Part shown: positions 24,692-33,487 of the stretch, piece by piece | Numbering within the stretch: the first letter of the stretch is position 1 | How the letters are laid out: every line of letters begins with the position of its first letter | NCBI GenBank assembly: GCA_039817885.1 | Contig: JBCBUY010000008.1 | Coordinates: forward strand, 1 to 64,000 | Source of the DNA: CALLCD01 sp039817885 | GTDB lineage: Bacteria > Pseudomonadota > Alphaproteobacteria > Caulobacterales > Hyphomonadaceae | Length of the DNA: 64,000 bases | Direction of reading: 5' to 3' | Notes under the pieces: generated by a model | Database searches by the model: none | What the model was told of the DNA's origin: nothing | What the model saw: the letters and a program-made list of their open reading frames with translations, nothing else | Made by a program: the position numbers and the translations under genes

Positions 24692-25306
24692 TTAGGCATA
24701 TGCCAATGCCGGTTCCTTTGCGCCAACCGAAAGACCGGCAAGCAAAAGTCTGATGACGCCTTCAAGCTCATAACGAAGCTGATCCAGCTTCAGCTGTGAG
24801 TAGGCTTGTGGGAACCGAAATTTCATCAAAGCCGACTGCAGCATTTCTGCGGTAACGTTTGGATCATCGAACTTGCGGAAGACACCTTCGACGAAGCCAT
24901 CTTCTAGGATTTTCACAAGAAACACACGTTCCTGCGCAAGATGCTCATTAAAGAACTCAGGGCGTTCGATCCGCAGAATCTCGGCAATTTCCAAGATTTT
25001 CGCTTCTTCCTCGATCGCCGTGTAGGTCTTTTCAAGTGAGAAGAAAAAGAACTCAAAGAACCTTTCAATGGCTGGCTTGGCCTGAAAGGCTATTCGTTCG
25101 TAGTCAATATCCTGTTCTGCGTTGAACTTCTGCGCCATTGCTTCGGCGATATCGAGCTTGGACGCAAAAAACCTGTAGATGTTGCCCGCAGACATTTCAC
25201 AGTCTCGGGCGACTTCGGACATGGTTGTTTTCGAGTAACCATAGTGCATAAACCGGTCGCGCGCCGCTTCGAGTATTTTGGTGCGGGTGCAGTCCTGTTC
25301 GCTCAT
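24692..25306 (-). CDS. TetR family transcriptional regulator
   Basis: 204 residues. N-terminal helix-turn-helix: TKILEAARDRFMHYGYSKTTMSEVARDCEMSAGNIYRFFASK is split here as AARDRFMHYGYSKTTM and EVARDCEMSAGNIYRFF (about 12-52). The C-terminal region resembles the COG1309-type TetR proteins. The ATG at 25306 is chosen over an upstream one at 25378 that would overlap gpsA. A 22-base palindrome sits in the gap to gpsA, so self-repression is likely. Confidence 0.9.
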   Translation of the reverse strand: MSEQDCTRTKILEAARDRFMHYGYSKTTMSEVARDCEMSAGNIYRFFASKLDIAEAMAQKFNAEQDIDYERIAFQAKPAIERFFEFFFFSLEKTYTAIEEEAKILEIAEILRIERPEFFNEHLAQERVFLVKILEDGFVEGVFRKFDDPNVTAEMLQSALMKFRFPQAYSQLKLDQLRYELEGVIRLLLAGLSVGAKEPALAYA

Positions 25307-25330
25307 ATTTCGACTCGTGGTGAAAACTCT

Positions 25331-25352
25331 TGAATGATTTATAAATTCTTCA
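25331..25352. promoter_or_regulatory. 22-base palindromic operator between TetR gene and gpsA
   Basis: Outer arms TGAA and TTCA flank the perfectly self-complementary core ATTTATAAAT, with two unmatched bases on each side. It is centred in the 65-base gap between the divergent TetR gene and gpsA. Placement and symmetry suggest the binding site of that TetR. Confidence 0.7.
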
Positions 25353-25371
25353 GCAAGAATACGCAACCGAC

Positions 25372-26373
25372 ATGCCAATGACGCAATTTAACAGATTCGG
25401 GATCATGGGGATGGGAGCCTGGGGGACAGCGCTCGCCATTGCCATACATCGCGCCGGTAGCGAGGTGCGGATATGGGGGCGACGCCCTGATATCGCAAGC
25501 ACATTGTCTGGCGGCCAGGGCAACGAGGTTTATCTTCCGGACATTGCTATTCCAGCCCTCCAGGCCGATACGGATGTGTCGATCCTAGGTGATGTGGATG
25601 CTGTCCTTGCTGTGGTCCCGGCCCAGCATATGCGAGACACCCTTGCCGCAGTGGCCAGCACACTTCCGCCCGGCATCCCGGTATTGCTTTGCGCGAAAGG
25701 TATCGAACGGCAGTCTCTGAAGCTGATGACCCACGTCCTGCGGGAAACGCTGCCTGATGCCATCCCGGCGGTCCTTTCGGGCCCCTCATTCGCCCACGAT
25801 GTTGCACAAGGACTGCCGACCGCCATTACACTTGCGAGTTCTGATGAAGATCTCGGGCATGCGCTGATCCATGCGATTGGGCAGCCTGCCTTTCGCCCCT
25901 ATTGGACATCCGATTTGATTGGGGCTGAGATTGGAGGGGCCGTCAAAAATGTTCTCGCTATTGCGTGCGGTATTGTCGAGGGCATGGAGCTTGGCCGGTC
26001 CGCCCACGCCGCCCTTCTCTCCCGCGGGTTCGCCGAGATGCGCCGGCTGGCACTTGTCCTTGGTGCCCAAGAGACCACGCTTAGCGGCTTAAGCGGTTTG
26101 GGCGATCTGGTCCTGACGTGCTCCTCAAGCCAGTCACGCAATATGAGCTTCGGCATCGAACTCGGGCGCGGTCGGTCTGCGGCCCATATCCTGGCTGAGC
26201 GAATGACAGTGACTGAGGGCGCAGCGACGGCTCCTGCGATCACGGCACTGGCAGAAGCGAACGGGGTTGAGATGCCGATTTGCAACTCGATTACAGCTAT
26301 TCTGGCTGGCGATGTCACTGTGCAACAGGCCATCGCTTCGCTGCTCGAACGCCCTTTCAAAGGAGAAAACTGA
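25372..26373 (+). CDS. gpsA: NAD(P)-dependent glycerol-3-phosphate dehydrogenase
   Basis: 333 residues. It reduces dihydroxyacetone phosphate to sn-glycerol 3-phosphate for phospholipid synthesis. Seen: Rossmann motif GMGAWGTALA (about 13-22), LCAKGIE, VLSGPSFAHDVAQG, the catalytic Lys region GGAVKNVLAIACG, and GLGDLVLTCSS. No good ribosome site lies before the ATG at 25372; a second ATG two codons later is possible. The yciI gene follows 2 bases after its stop. Confidence 0.96.
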   Translation: MPMTQFNRFGIMGMGAWGTALAIAIHRAGSEVRIWGRRPDIASTLSGGQGNEVYLPDIAIPALQADTDVSILGDVDAVLAVVPAQHMRDTLAAVASTLPPGIPVLLCAKGIERQSLKLMTHVLRETLPDAIPAVLSGPSFAHDVAQGLPTAITLASSDEDLGHALIHAIGQPAFRPYWTSDLIGAEIGGAVKNVLAIACGIVEGMELGRSAHAALLSRGFAEMRRLALVLGAQETTLSGLSGLGDLVLTCSSSQSRNMSFGIELGRGRSAAHILAERMTVTEGAATAPAITALAEANGVEMPICNSITAILAGDVTVQQAIASLLERPFKGEN

Positions 26374-26375
26374 CC

Positions 26376-26669
26376 ATGGCGACTTTCCTCATCAATGCCC
26401 GAGACAAAGCTGGAGCCCTCGAGCTGCGCATGGCGAACCGCCCTGCTCATCTGGATTGGGCCAAGCGCTTCGAAGACCAGATTCTGATGGCTGGCCCCGT
26501 TTTTGCAGACGACGGAGAGACCTTTGCTGGTTCCGTTTTCGTAGTGGAGATGGACACCCTGGAGGCTGTGCGGACATGGGCCCAAAAGGACCCCTATGCC
26601 CAAGCTGATCTCTTTGAGACGGTCGAAATTCGGCCATTTTCATGGGTGCTGGGTAAAGGAATGAATTAG
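26376..26669 (+). CDS. YciI family protein
   Basis: 97 residues with ferredoxin-like YciI fold: ATFLINARDKAGALELRMANRPAHLDW (given here in parts: LINARDKAGA, RPAHLDW), GPVFADDGETFAGSVFVVEMD and the C-terminal DPYAQADLFETVEIRPF. The conserved His-Asp pair of the family (HLDW; DPY) is present. AAAGGAG lies 8 bases before the ATG. YciI follows gpsA in many alphaproteobacteria. Biochemical role unknown. Confidence 0.92.
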   Translation: MATFLINARDKAGALELRMANRPAHLDWAKRFEDQILMAGPVFADDGETFAGSVFVVEMDTLEAVRTWAQKDPYAQADLFETVEIRPFSWVLGKGMN

Positions 26670-26714
26670 TCATTGCGGATCTAAAGACTGACGATCCGCT
26701 CGGAGGGTCGGATC

Positions 26715-27863
26715 ATGCCGAGACACGCAATCCTAAACTCATTCGCAGCTGCCACGGCTCTGCTATGCGCTTGTGCAAACGGGCCATCCGTTGCCCAAAG
26801 TGAACCTGAAAACTCTGTTCCGCTCGACGAGTTAGAGGTCACCTCGCTCTCAAATGGCGGCACGGGCGACGCACGCAATTTCAAATTACTCGGCATGCCC
26901 GAAAGTATTCAGAACGATGGCGTTCTTCTCAACTGGCCGGGCAGCGGTGCGGCGACCCGCTTCGAAGGTAGCCAGCTTCTGGCGACAATTGATGGCAACG
27001 CGGACACTTATCTCGATATCCAGATCAACGATGTTCAAAAGACGATTCAACTCGATGAGGGTCGACTGACCTATCGCCTGATCGACGCGACGCCCGGCAC
27101 CTATGATGTGAGTTTCCGCATCCGTACCGAGCGTGCCTATCGGCCGATCAAATTTGAAGGCTTTACGAGCGAAGACGGCGTCATATCTGCTCCGGAGCGA
27201 TCCGAGCTTCAATTGTTGGTCATCGGCGATGATGTTGCCACCGGTTACGGTATTGAAGGTGAAGATCAGTTTTGCACCTATTCCCGCGAAACTCAGAATG
27301 CGAATCTGAGTTTTGCCAGTCTGGTAGGTCAAGATCTCAATGCCGATGTCGCTATCGTGGCGCGGTCGGGGCGCGGGCTGGCCAAGAACTGGAATAATGC
27401 TGCGGCACCGACCATGGCAGACTTTTACGGCACCACAGCGCAAGCCGGGGCCATGAATGCGCTCGGCGAGATGGACGCCGTGATCGTTCAGCTGGGTGCC
27501 ATGGATATCGCTCAGTCAGACATGGATGCCGGGTTTAGGGTGGCTTATGCTGACCTTCTCGACGACATTCGGGCCGACCACCCCGATGCCGAGATCGTTG
27601 CAGCATGGGGACCCATGGGAGATGGGGACGGCTACGCCGCCGCGAAAACGGTTATTACCGAGCTCGTGGACGGCAGGAAGACGTCAGGTGACGACAAGGT
27701 CAGCTTTATCGAATTCACGACAACCGAGTTTGGGCAACTGTATGGCTGCGACTGGCATCCCAGCGCTGACACGCAGCGCTTCATGGCGACAAGCTTGACG
27801 GCACATTTGGCGAACCGGCTGAGCCTGGATGTCGACGTCGGCGATCTTCTGCTTGGGGGCTAG
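26715..27863 (+). CDS. CE2-type SGNH-fold lipoprotein with degenerate active site
   Basis: 382 residues. Signal peptide with LCAC lipobox (Cys20). An N-terminal jelly-roll (about 60-150) is followed by an SGNH domain (about 165-370), the layout of CE2 acetyl esterases. Block I reads VIGDDVATGYG, so the nucleophile Ser of GDS is Asp173. Block III reads QLGAMD where GTND is expected, so the oxyanion Asn is lost. The block II Gly (ARSGRG) and the block V CDWHPS (Asp346, His348) remain. This suggests a non-catalytic binding protein or an altered mechanism. It follows yciI by 45 bases and overlaps the convergent sulfotransferase by 4. Confidence 0.85.
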   Translation: MPRHAILNSFAAATALLCACANGPSVAQSEPENSVPLDELEVTSLSNGGTGDARNFKLLGMPESIQNDGVLLNWPGSGAATRFEGSQLLATIDGNADTYLDIQINDVQKTIQLDEGRLTYRLIDATPGTYDVSFRIRTERAYRPIKFEGFTSEDGVISAPERSELQLLVIGDDVATGYGIEGEDQFCTYSRETQNANLSFASLVGQDLNADVAIVARSGRGLAKNWNNAAAPTMADFYGTTAQAGAMNALGEMDAVIVQLGAMDIAQSDMDAGFRVAYADLLDDIRADHPDAEIVAAWGPMGDGDGYAAAKTVITELVDGRKTSGDDKVSFIEFTTTEFGQLYGCDWHPSADTQRFMATSLTAHLANRLSLDVDVGDLLLGG

Positions 27864-28708
27864 GTCGCCGGATCGGCTGCTGCAGGAACCGCAAGCAAAT
27901 CATATCCAAGATCGTGCTGAAATAGGTCCTGAACCCGTTCGCGGTAAACATCATACGCCTGGCCCGAAAACTGATCGGCCAAGTGTTCCTGCCTTGTTTG
28001 AAGCACATTGCGCTCCGCATTCGGGTCGATTTTGCTCGCCATTGCCTCTTTGGTGCCGGCCTGAAGCGCCGTCTCGATCGCCGCGTCGGGAAGCCCGAGC
28101 GACCAATGGTCGGAAATGGCCTTCAGCGCACATCTTGGCTCCAGAAGTGTCTCTTCATATTTCACAATCAAGAAACGGCCCGGCTCCCTCTTTGAGACCT
28201 CGCCCCAACGATTCCAAAACCGCGCCAGCCAATAGATGTCGCATCGATATATGTGACCTGCCGGATCGCCACGCAGATATGTCAACCAATCGACGTTCAA
28301 ATCGTGGGACCATTTGGCATAATGGCTCGCAAGGATGGCCATTGGGTGGCGAATGGCGATTACATAATTTGGAAATCCCGCCCCTCCCCTGATCCATTGC
28401 CAGTCCATGAGCCGATGGGGAATAGTATGGCTGAAAGCGAGCCGAGGGAGGCTGTCGAACTGCGCTTTGTCTTTGGGCCATCCAATGTACGGGCGCACGG
28501 CCTCTTCAGAGAAGTATCTTGGCCAGGGCAACGCGTATTTTTCAGCCAGCGCAACGGCCAGCATATACTTGATCCAATGCGTTCCCGAATTCTTGGATGT
28601 GACAAGCATGCCGTCAAAGGCGCGATGGCGCAGGACGGAGAAATTCGTCCAGAGTTCTGAGCGAACCTTGCGGGCGTTGGCCGATTTGGCAGCTGTGTTG
28701 ATGGGCAT
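27860..28708 (-). CDS. Sulfotransferase domain protein
   Basis: 282 residues. The PAPS-binding loop is seen as TSKNSGTHWIKYML (about 37-50, matching TYPKSGTTW) and the 3'-phosphate motif as IRHPMAILASHYAKW (about 117-131). The acceptor is unknown. It could sulfate a lipid or glycan exported to the envelope. The C-terminus overlaps the SGNH gene by four bases in convergent orientation. Confidence 0.88.
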   Translation of the reverse strand: MPINTAAKSANARKVRSELWTNFSVLRHRAFDGMLVTSKNSGTHWIKYMLAVALAEKYALPWPRYFSEEAVRPYIGWPKDKAQFDSLPRLAFSHTIPHRLMDWQWIRGGAGFPNYVIAIRHPMAILASHYAKWSHDLNVDWLTYLRGDPAGHIYRCDIYWLARFWNRWGEVSKREPGRFLIVKYEETLLEPRCALKAISDHWSLGLPDAAIETALQAGTKEAMASKIDPNAERNVLQTRQEHLADQFSGQAYDVYRERVQDLFQHDLGYDLLAVPAAADPAT

Positions 28709-28713
28709 ATGGG

Positions 28714-29256
28714 TCAGGCGCGCAGGCCAGCCTGATCGCGAAAAACCTGAAGCATTTTCAACCCTTCAGACCCGGCCGTTCCGTCAGCTTCGGACACAGC
28801 GACCAGCATGGCATCCAGATCGACAAGTTCCTTTGGCCCGATGCCTGGCGTGGTAATCACTATGCGGGCCATACGTTCGCCGACACCAGCGGGCACCTGA
28901 ACATCCCGCACCATCCACTGGGCGTGAACAAGCAGAGCTTCGGCTTCTTCCTCGTCGAGATCGAATTGCTCTGCGGTCTCTTCCATTATGACCGCGCGCT
29001 GATGGTCGGTCAGTTCATTGCCGCCCTCGCCCCCGGCGACGAGCACCATCAAAATGGCCGCCGCTTCGCGCGGATCGTCGACGGCTTTTAGTCCGGTGTG
29101 CGCAGCTCTGCGCATGAAGGAAAACTTGCGCGGCATATTCACGACACGGTCTGCAACCCTGGCCACATCGCGCGCGGCCCCGCCAATCATCTTCAAGCGA
29201 TAGTACCAGGCAGCGATGACGCCAATGGCAGTGACAATTGCAATTACGATATGCAT
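28714..29256 (-). CDS. Membrane-anchored TerB-like protein
   Basis: 180 residues. One N-terminal helix (MHIVIAIVTAIGVIAAWYY) followed by an acidic, helical domain with DDPREAAAILMVLVAGGEG, QFDLDEEEAEALL and PGIGPKELVDLDAMLVAVSEADG, resembling TerB-type helical bundles. The ATG at 29256 is preferred over the TTG three codons upstream. The stop is 5 bases before the sulfotransferase start, so they may be one transcript. Function is unknown. Confidence 0.7.
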   Translation of the reverse strand: MHIVIAIVTAIGVIAAWYYRLKMIGGAARDVARVADRVVNMPRKFSFMRRAAHTGLKAVDDPREAAAILMVLVAGGEGGNELTDHQRAVIMEETAEQFDLDEEEAEALLVHAQWMVRDVQVPAGVGERMARIVITTPGIGPKELVDLDAMLVAVSEADGTAGSEGLKMLQVFRDQAGLRA

Positions 29257-29327
29257 GAGTTTCAAATATCACTGTCGGCGCGCAGTCGCCAGATATTGCG
29301 TCTTAAATTTCCGTTGATCATGTCCCC

Positions 29328-30197
29328 TTACCCATTTTGCGCAGCCTTCATAAGCTCGCTTTTTGCCAACTCGATCGCATCGCCTACAAATCCCGCCCAC
29401 TCCTCCAGATGTTTCGCTGATGCGGCACCTTCTGGAAAAGTAACCGACCGTGACGCGTTCACCAAGCCACCCACACCGTCGACGAAACCGGCAACCGCAT
29501 CGGTCGCACCTGCCCCTTGAGCACCGTATCCTGGAACCAGAAACAAGGCCGTTGGAGCCAGCCGGCGCAGTGTCTTTGCTTCCTGGGGGCCTGTGGCGCC
29601 TGTCACCAGCATAAGCCCAGACCAACCGTTTTGCCCTTCGAGGCGCTTCATTGCCGGGCCAAGCGCCTCGACCACGCGCGCATATAGGGGCGCGCCGTCA
29701 AGCGAACGGACCTGAAAATCTGCGGACCCGGGATTGGATGTGCGCGCGAGGACGATAACGCCCTTATTGTGGGTCACAGCCCGGCTGATGAACGGCTCAA
29801 GCGTGTCGATGCCCATATAGGGGTTCACGGTGACGGCATCTGCCTCAAAAGGAGCCCCGGGGTCGAGATATGCGGCGGCGTATCCTTCGGCTGTGGACCC
29901 GATATCTCCCCGCTTTGCGTCGGCGATCACAATCAGCCCTGCCGCCCTTGCTGCCTCGCTGATTTGCTGCAGTGCCCGCATGCCGTCAGGTCCATGACGT
30001 TCGAACAGGCCGATCTGTGGTTTCACAGCAGCGACACGGCCGGCGGCTGCGGCGACCACCGCCTGGCCCCATGCGGCGACGCCGTCTGGCGTGTCACCTC
30101 CGAAGAGTGATGGTATCCGTCCGGCATGGGGATCGATCCCGACACATAGCGGGCCATGGGTCTTGGTGGCCGCAATCACCCGGTCAGCAAAGATCAA
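29328..30197 (-). CDS. pyrF: Orotidine 5'-phosphate decarboxylase (type 2)
   Basis: 289 residues, the longer type 2 form. It makes UMP from OMP. Seen: LCVGIDPH, KPQIGLFERHG, VIADAKRGDIGSTAEGYA (catalytic Lys-Asp pair) and LVPGYGAQGAG phosphate loop. Its start overlaps the upstream protease gene stop by 4 bases, which implies coupling. Confidence 0.96.
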   Translation of the reverse strand: MIFADRVIAATKTHGPLCVGIDPHAGRIPSLFGGDTPDGVAAWGQAVVAAAAGRVAAVKPQIGLFERHGPDGMRALQQISEAARAAGLIVIADAKRGDIGSTAEGYAAAYLDPGAPFEADAVTVNPYMGIDTLEPFISRAVTHNKGVIVLARTSNPGSADFQVRSLDGAPLYARVVEALGPAMKRLEGQNGWSGLMLVTGATGPQEAKTLRRLAPTALFLVPGYGAQGAGATDAVAGFVDGVGGLVNASRSVTFPEGAASAKHLEEWAGFVGDAIELAKSELMKAAQNG

Positions 30198-31018
30198 TAT
30201 TGCACCCGGCAGGCTACTTTCACGACCTGGCCCGACCGGCGGATGCTATCAGCCTTTTCGCCATAGTCTTGCATGCTGAAATCGACGGCAGTGTTTTGGC
30301 CATATTCAACATTCATCTCTTCGAGAAAGTCTTTGATGACGCTCGGAGCTGCTGTGTAGATACGGCCACGGCGTGGGCTCTCGGCAAGGATAACACCGCG
30401 CACAACGCCTCTGCGGTCGTAAACAGGCCCGCCGGACAGTCCGCCGAGAGAACCTTCCAAGCCTCTTGTCCGACCGAGTTCCGACCAAGCAATAACAGGT
30501 TCCTGTCCTTCACGCTCACCGCTGCTGATCAAGCTCGACCGGGAATGGAGGCGCGCCACTGCTTCCCCCGGTTTTCCCTGTGGAAAGCCCACATGAAACC
30601 CCTCCGTTCCGACACGCAGCACACTGTCCAAACTCATGGTGACGGGGTTCGGCGCGTAATCGGTTTTCAATAGTGCAAGATCGTAATCACCATCGATATC
30701 GATGCTTTCGATCGGAATATAATTGCCCGGTCGCACGAACAGACCAACATGCCGGCAGCCTTCGACGACATGGCGCGCTGTGAGCCAATACCCATCTGAG
30801 TTGACGGCAAACGCCGTTCCGACACCATCTTGAGGACGGGCCACCTGAATAAGAACTTGCTCGTCGAAGGGCGATGGAGGGGCGAGCGCCGCGCCTACCT
30901 CTTCCAAGGCATCCGGGGGAGCCTGCGGTGCATCGACATCACGGGTTCCTGCCGAGAATAGCAGCAGCACTGTCATTCCCAGAACCGATACGTATGCAAG
31001 CAGATCAAGTATGCGCAA
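30194..31018 (-). CDS. Trypsin-like (S1/HtrA-type) serine protease, membrane-anchored
   Basis: 274 residues. One N-terminal helix (about 5-25) then a protease domain with a complete triad: His in LTARHVVEG (about 82), Asp in GDYDLALLK (about 111) and Ser in GGLSGGPVYD (about 194). There is no PDZ domain, so it differs from DegP/DegS. It likely acts in the periplasm. The unusual coupling with pyrF may simply reflect a shared transcript. Confidence 0.85.
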   Translation of the reverse strand: MRILDLLAYVSVLGMTVLLLFSAGTRDVDAPQAPPDALEEVGAALAPPSPFDEQVLIQVARPQDGVGTAFAVNSDGYWLTARHVVEGCRHVGLFVRPGNYIPIESIDIDGDYDLALLKTDYAPNPVTMSLDSVLRVGTEGFHVGFPQGKPGEAVARLHSRSSLISSGEREGQEPVIAWSELGRTRGLEGSLGGLSGGPVYDRRGVVRGVILAESPRRGRIYTAAPSVIKDFLEEMNVEYGQNTAVDFSMQDYGEKADSIRRSGQVVKVACRVQY

Positions 31019-31052
31019 TTTGGAGGGCCTCTTTCCTCATCTTACATTCTTG

Positions 31053-31484
31053 TCAGAACCTTCCTAAGTTGGGGTCCCAAAGGCCCGCCGCCAAGAGCAT
31101 TGCGGCAGACAATTTTGCTGCAATTAAGACAATGGCGGCACCGGCCTCATCTTCCTGTATGCGGGACGGCAGCCCGGACAGCAAAAGGTCGACAATGCGA
31201 TAGCTTATTAGCTGCAGCAACAAGGCCACAACGGCCCAAATCCCCAAATCAAACAGGCCGATGCTGGAGGCCAGGCACGATGCGAGCGGAATTGCCAATC
31301 CAACGATTGCACCCGCGAGTGCAAGGCCAGCGGCACCATTGCCACCTCTCACCAGGGCCAGCTCTTTCCAGGGCGTGAGCAATATATAGACAGTACTTGC
31401 GATGATCAGCAGTACGCCAGCGGCAGCTGTCATCACAAGAAAATGAGGAAATCCCGAAACAAACCCCTCAATCGCTGTGTTCAT
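31053..31484 (-). CDS. DUF350 family membrane protein
   Basis: 143 residues, four helices, with the DUF350 features: FPHFLVMTAAAGVLLIIAS, WKELALVRGGNGAAGLALAGA and the GIWAVVALLLQLISYRIVD pattern. The ATG at 31484 is chosen over the distal ATG at 31742, because that longer frame runs antisense to bdhA. Function unknown; DUF350 proteins often sit in envelope-stress contexts. It is divergent from bdhA. Confidence 0.82.
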   Translation of the reverse strand: MNTAIEGFVSGFPHFLVMTAAAGVLLIIASTVYILLTPWKELALVRGGNGAAGLALAGAIVGLAIPLASCLASSIGLFDLGIWAVVALLLQLISYRIVDLLLSGLPSRIQEDEAGAAIVLIAAKLSAAMLLAAGLWDPNLGRF

Positions 31485-31575
31485 TCCGAGAGTCCTATCT
31501 GGTAAAGCCGTTCCACCACTTGTGCCGCATAGAAACACGAATTCTTCTCGCGACGCCACCCTTTCGGAGACACTT

Positions 31576-32358
31576 ATGACATCTACTAAAACAGCCCTTG
31601 TGACCGGTTCAACCAGCGGTATCGGTAAGGCTATGGCAGAGCGCTTCGCCGCGGACGGGGCCAACGTCATCTTATCAGGGTTCGGTGACGCCGAAGACAT
31701 TGAAGCATTGCGCGCGGGATTGGCAAAGAGCGCCGGCGTCAAGGTGGGGTATTCCGATGCGGATCTTACCCAACAAGACGCGATTGAAGGAATGATGGCC
31801 TATGCCGCCGAGGAGTTCGGGGGTGTGGACATCCTCGTAAACAATGCCGGCATACAGCATGTCTCGCCGATTGAAGACTTTCCGCCGGCACGCTGGGATC
31901 TGATCATCGCGCTGAACCTGACGGCGTCATTCCACACGATCCGATTGGCGATGCCGCATATGAAAGCGGCAGGATGGGGACGCGTCATCAACACGGCGTC
32001 GGCCCACGCGCTCGTCGCCTCGCCGTTCAAATCGGCCTATGTCGCGGCCAAGCATGGTATTGCCGGGCTCACAAAAGTGGTTGCCCTGGAAGGCGCGGAA
32101 CACGGCGTTCGCTGCAATGCGATTTGCCCCGGCTATGTGTATACGCCGCTGGTCGAGGGGCAGATCGCCGATACAGCAAAATCTCGCGGCCTGAGCGAAG
32201 AAGACGTGAAACGGGACGTTTTATTGGCGGCTCAGCCCACAAAGGAGTTTGTGACGTCGGAACAGGTTGCGGCCATGGCCGCCTTCCTGGTGTCCCCAGA
32301 CGCAAATCAGATCAACGGAACGATGATGCAAATCGACGGAGGATGGGTCGCACAGTAG
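31576..32358 (+). CDS. bdhA: 3-hydroxybutyrate dehydrogenase (SDR family)
   Basis: 260 residues, normal for BdhA. It interconverts 3-hydroxybutyrate and acetoacetate with NAD, in polyhydroxybutyrate turnover. Seen: GSTSGIGKAMAERFA, NNAGIQHVSPIEDFP, the catalytic Ser (NTASAHALVAS), YVAAKHGIAG and QPTKEFVTSEQVA, the last two being diagnostic of BdhA. The ATG at 31576 is the first in front of the Rossmann motif; CGGAGA lies upstream. Confidence 0.95.
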   Translation: MTSTKTALVTGSTSGIGKAMAERFAADGANVILSGFGDAEDIEALRAGLAKSAGVKVGYSDADLTQQDAIEGMMAYAAEEFGGVDILVNNAGIQHVSPIEDFPPARWDLIIALNLTASFHTIRLAMPHMKAAGWGRVINTASAHALVASPFKSAYVAAKHGIAGLTKVVALEGAEHGVRCNAICPGYVYTPLVEGQIADTAKSRGLSEEDVKRDVLLAAQPTKEFVTSEQVAAMAAFLVSPDANQINGTMMQIDGGWVAQ

Positions 32359-32486
32359 TTTGCGACGGGGCTCGACAGCGGAATCCTTAACAAAAGTCCA
32401 AGTCTGATTGACGAATTTCGCCGATCGGAAAGGGCTTAATTAACCGCGACATGGCATTGATGGCGCGGGGGAGAAGGTGATCCGCA

Positions 32487-32903
32487 ATGTTTTTGAAACT
32501 GATTGCAAATCCATATGAAAACGGCATGCCGAAGCGTGCCGTGCTGTATCATCCGAACCATACGCAGACTTTTGCGATCGATGCAGAAGCCCTTCACCGT
32601 GACCCGACGCTATTGCAGGTGTTCGGGTGGTGGAAACCGATCCTTATCCGTGTCCTCGACGCTGTTGCCTATAGCTTGATCCTGGTCGGTGTTCTGGGAG
32701 CTCTCAAATTTGCATGGTGGCTGTTCCTTCCCTGTACAGCGGCGACCGCGGCCATGCTGCTTGTCAATCGCAAAGCTGCCGGCGAGCTTGCTAAAGCTGC
32801 GGCTGAAGAATCCAGTGAGAACCTCTTTTATCTGCACGATAATAGGGCCATCTGGCTTGTCCCTGAGCCATTCCGGGGGACAGCTTGGGACAAAGCGGCC
32901 TAG
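32487..32903 (+). CDS. Hypothetical protein with two membrane helices
   Basis: 138 residues. A soluble N-terminus (PYENGMPKRAVLYHPNHTQTF) is followed by helices near 52-72 and 74-92 and a short C-terminal tail. No family recognised. It ends 4 bases from the convergent gene at 32908. Confidence 0.55.
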   Translation: MFLKLIANPYENGMPKRAVLYHPNHTQTFAIDAEALHRDPTLLQVFGWWKPILIRVLDAVAYSLILVGVLGALKFAWWLFLPCTAATAAMLLVNRKAAGELAKAAAEESSENLFYLHDNRAIWLVPEPFRGTAWDKAA

Positions 32904-32907
32904 ATTA

Positions 32908-33333
32908 TCAGATGCCCAATAGGGCCAAGACGGCGGCGATAACCGCTGCCAGCAGAAATGCGAGCGAAAGACCGACAGCAATCACGCGCTGGTTCGACTT
33001 TTTGCGACTCGCATCCGGTGGTGCTTCCCCCTTTTTGTAGGGTGCCAACGTCCATCTGTTTGAGAAAAATCCGAAGGACGCCACGAGCGAGACCAATCCT
33101 GCTGCATAGGCCCCGCTCAGGATCGCAGAAGCGGCCGCCCCAAGCAGCAATCCCGCTATGGGTGTCGAGCCACCGAGCAGAAAGCCGCGGACTTGCGTGT
33201 TTGCCTTCTGTCCATCCAGTTTATCGTAGAAGTGGTTCGGTGCGGCGACAACGCACATCCAGCCCGCTCCAACGGCCATGCCGAGCAATAGGATCGATAT
33301 CGCCTGGGTTATGTCTTGAAGGGCTCCAAACAC
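32908..33333 (-). CDS. Hypothetical four-helix membrane protein
   Basis: 141 residues with hydrophobic segments near 8-30, 50-72, 75-92 and 115-140 and a Lys/Arg-rich cytoplasmic loop (DASRKKSNQR) before the last one. No domain recognised. It lies alone between two convergent/divergent neighbours. Confidence 0.55.
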   Translation of the reverse strand: MFGALQDITQAISILLLGMAVGAGWMCVVAAPNHFYDKLDGQKANTQVRGFLLGGSTPIAGLLLGAAASAILSGAYAAGLVSLVASFGFFSNRWTLAPYKKGEAPPDASRKKSNQRVIAVGLSLAFLLAAVIAAVLALLGI

Positions 33334-33487
33334 GGGTCTGTCCTCTTGTGATCTCGCATGTCCGACGGTTTGTGGTTTGAGGTCAATCCCGCAGATTCCG
33401 TCTCTGAAACGTGAAGTTATGTCATTCGAACGCTGACCGGACGCGCGCTAGGTGTTCCCAGACTCCATGTAATCAGGGCATCGACAT

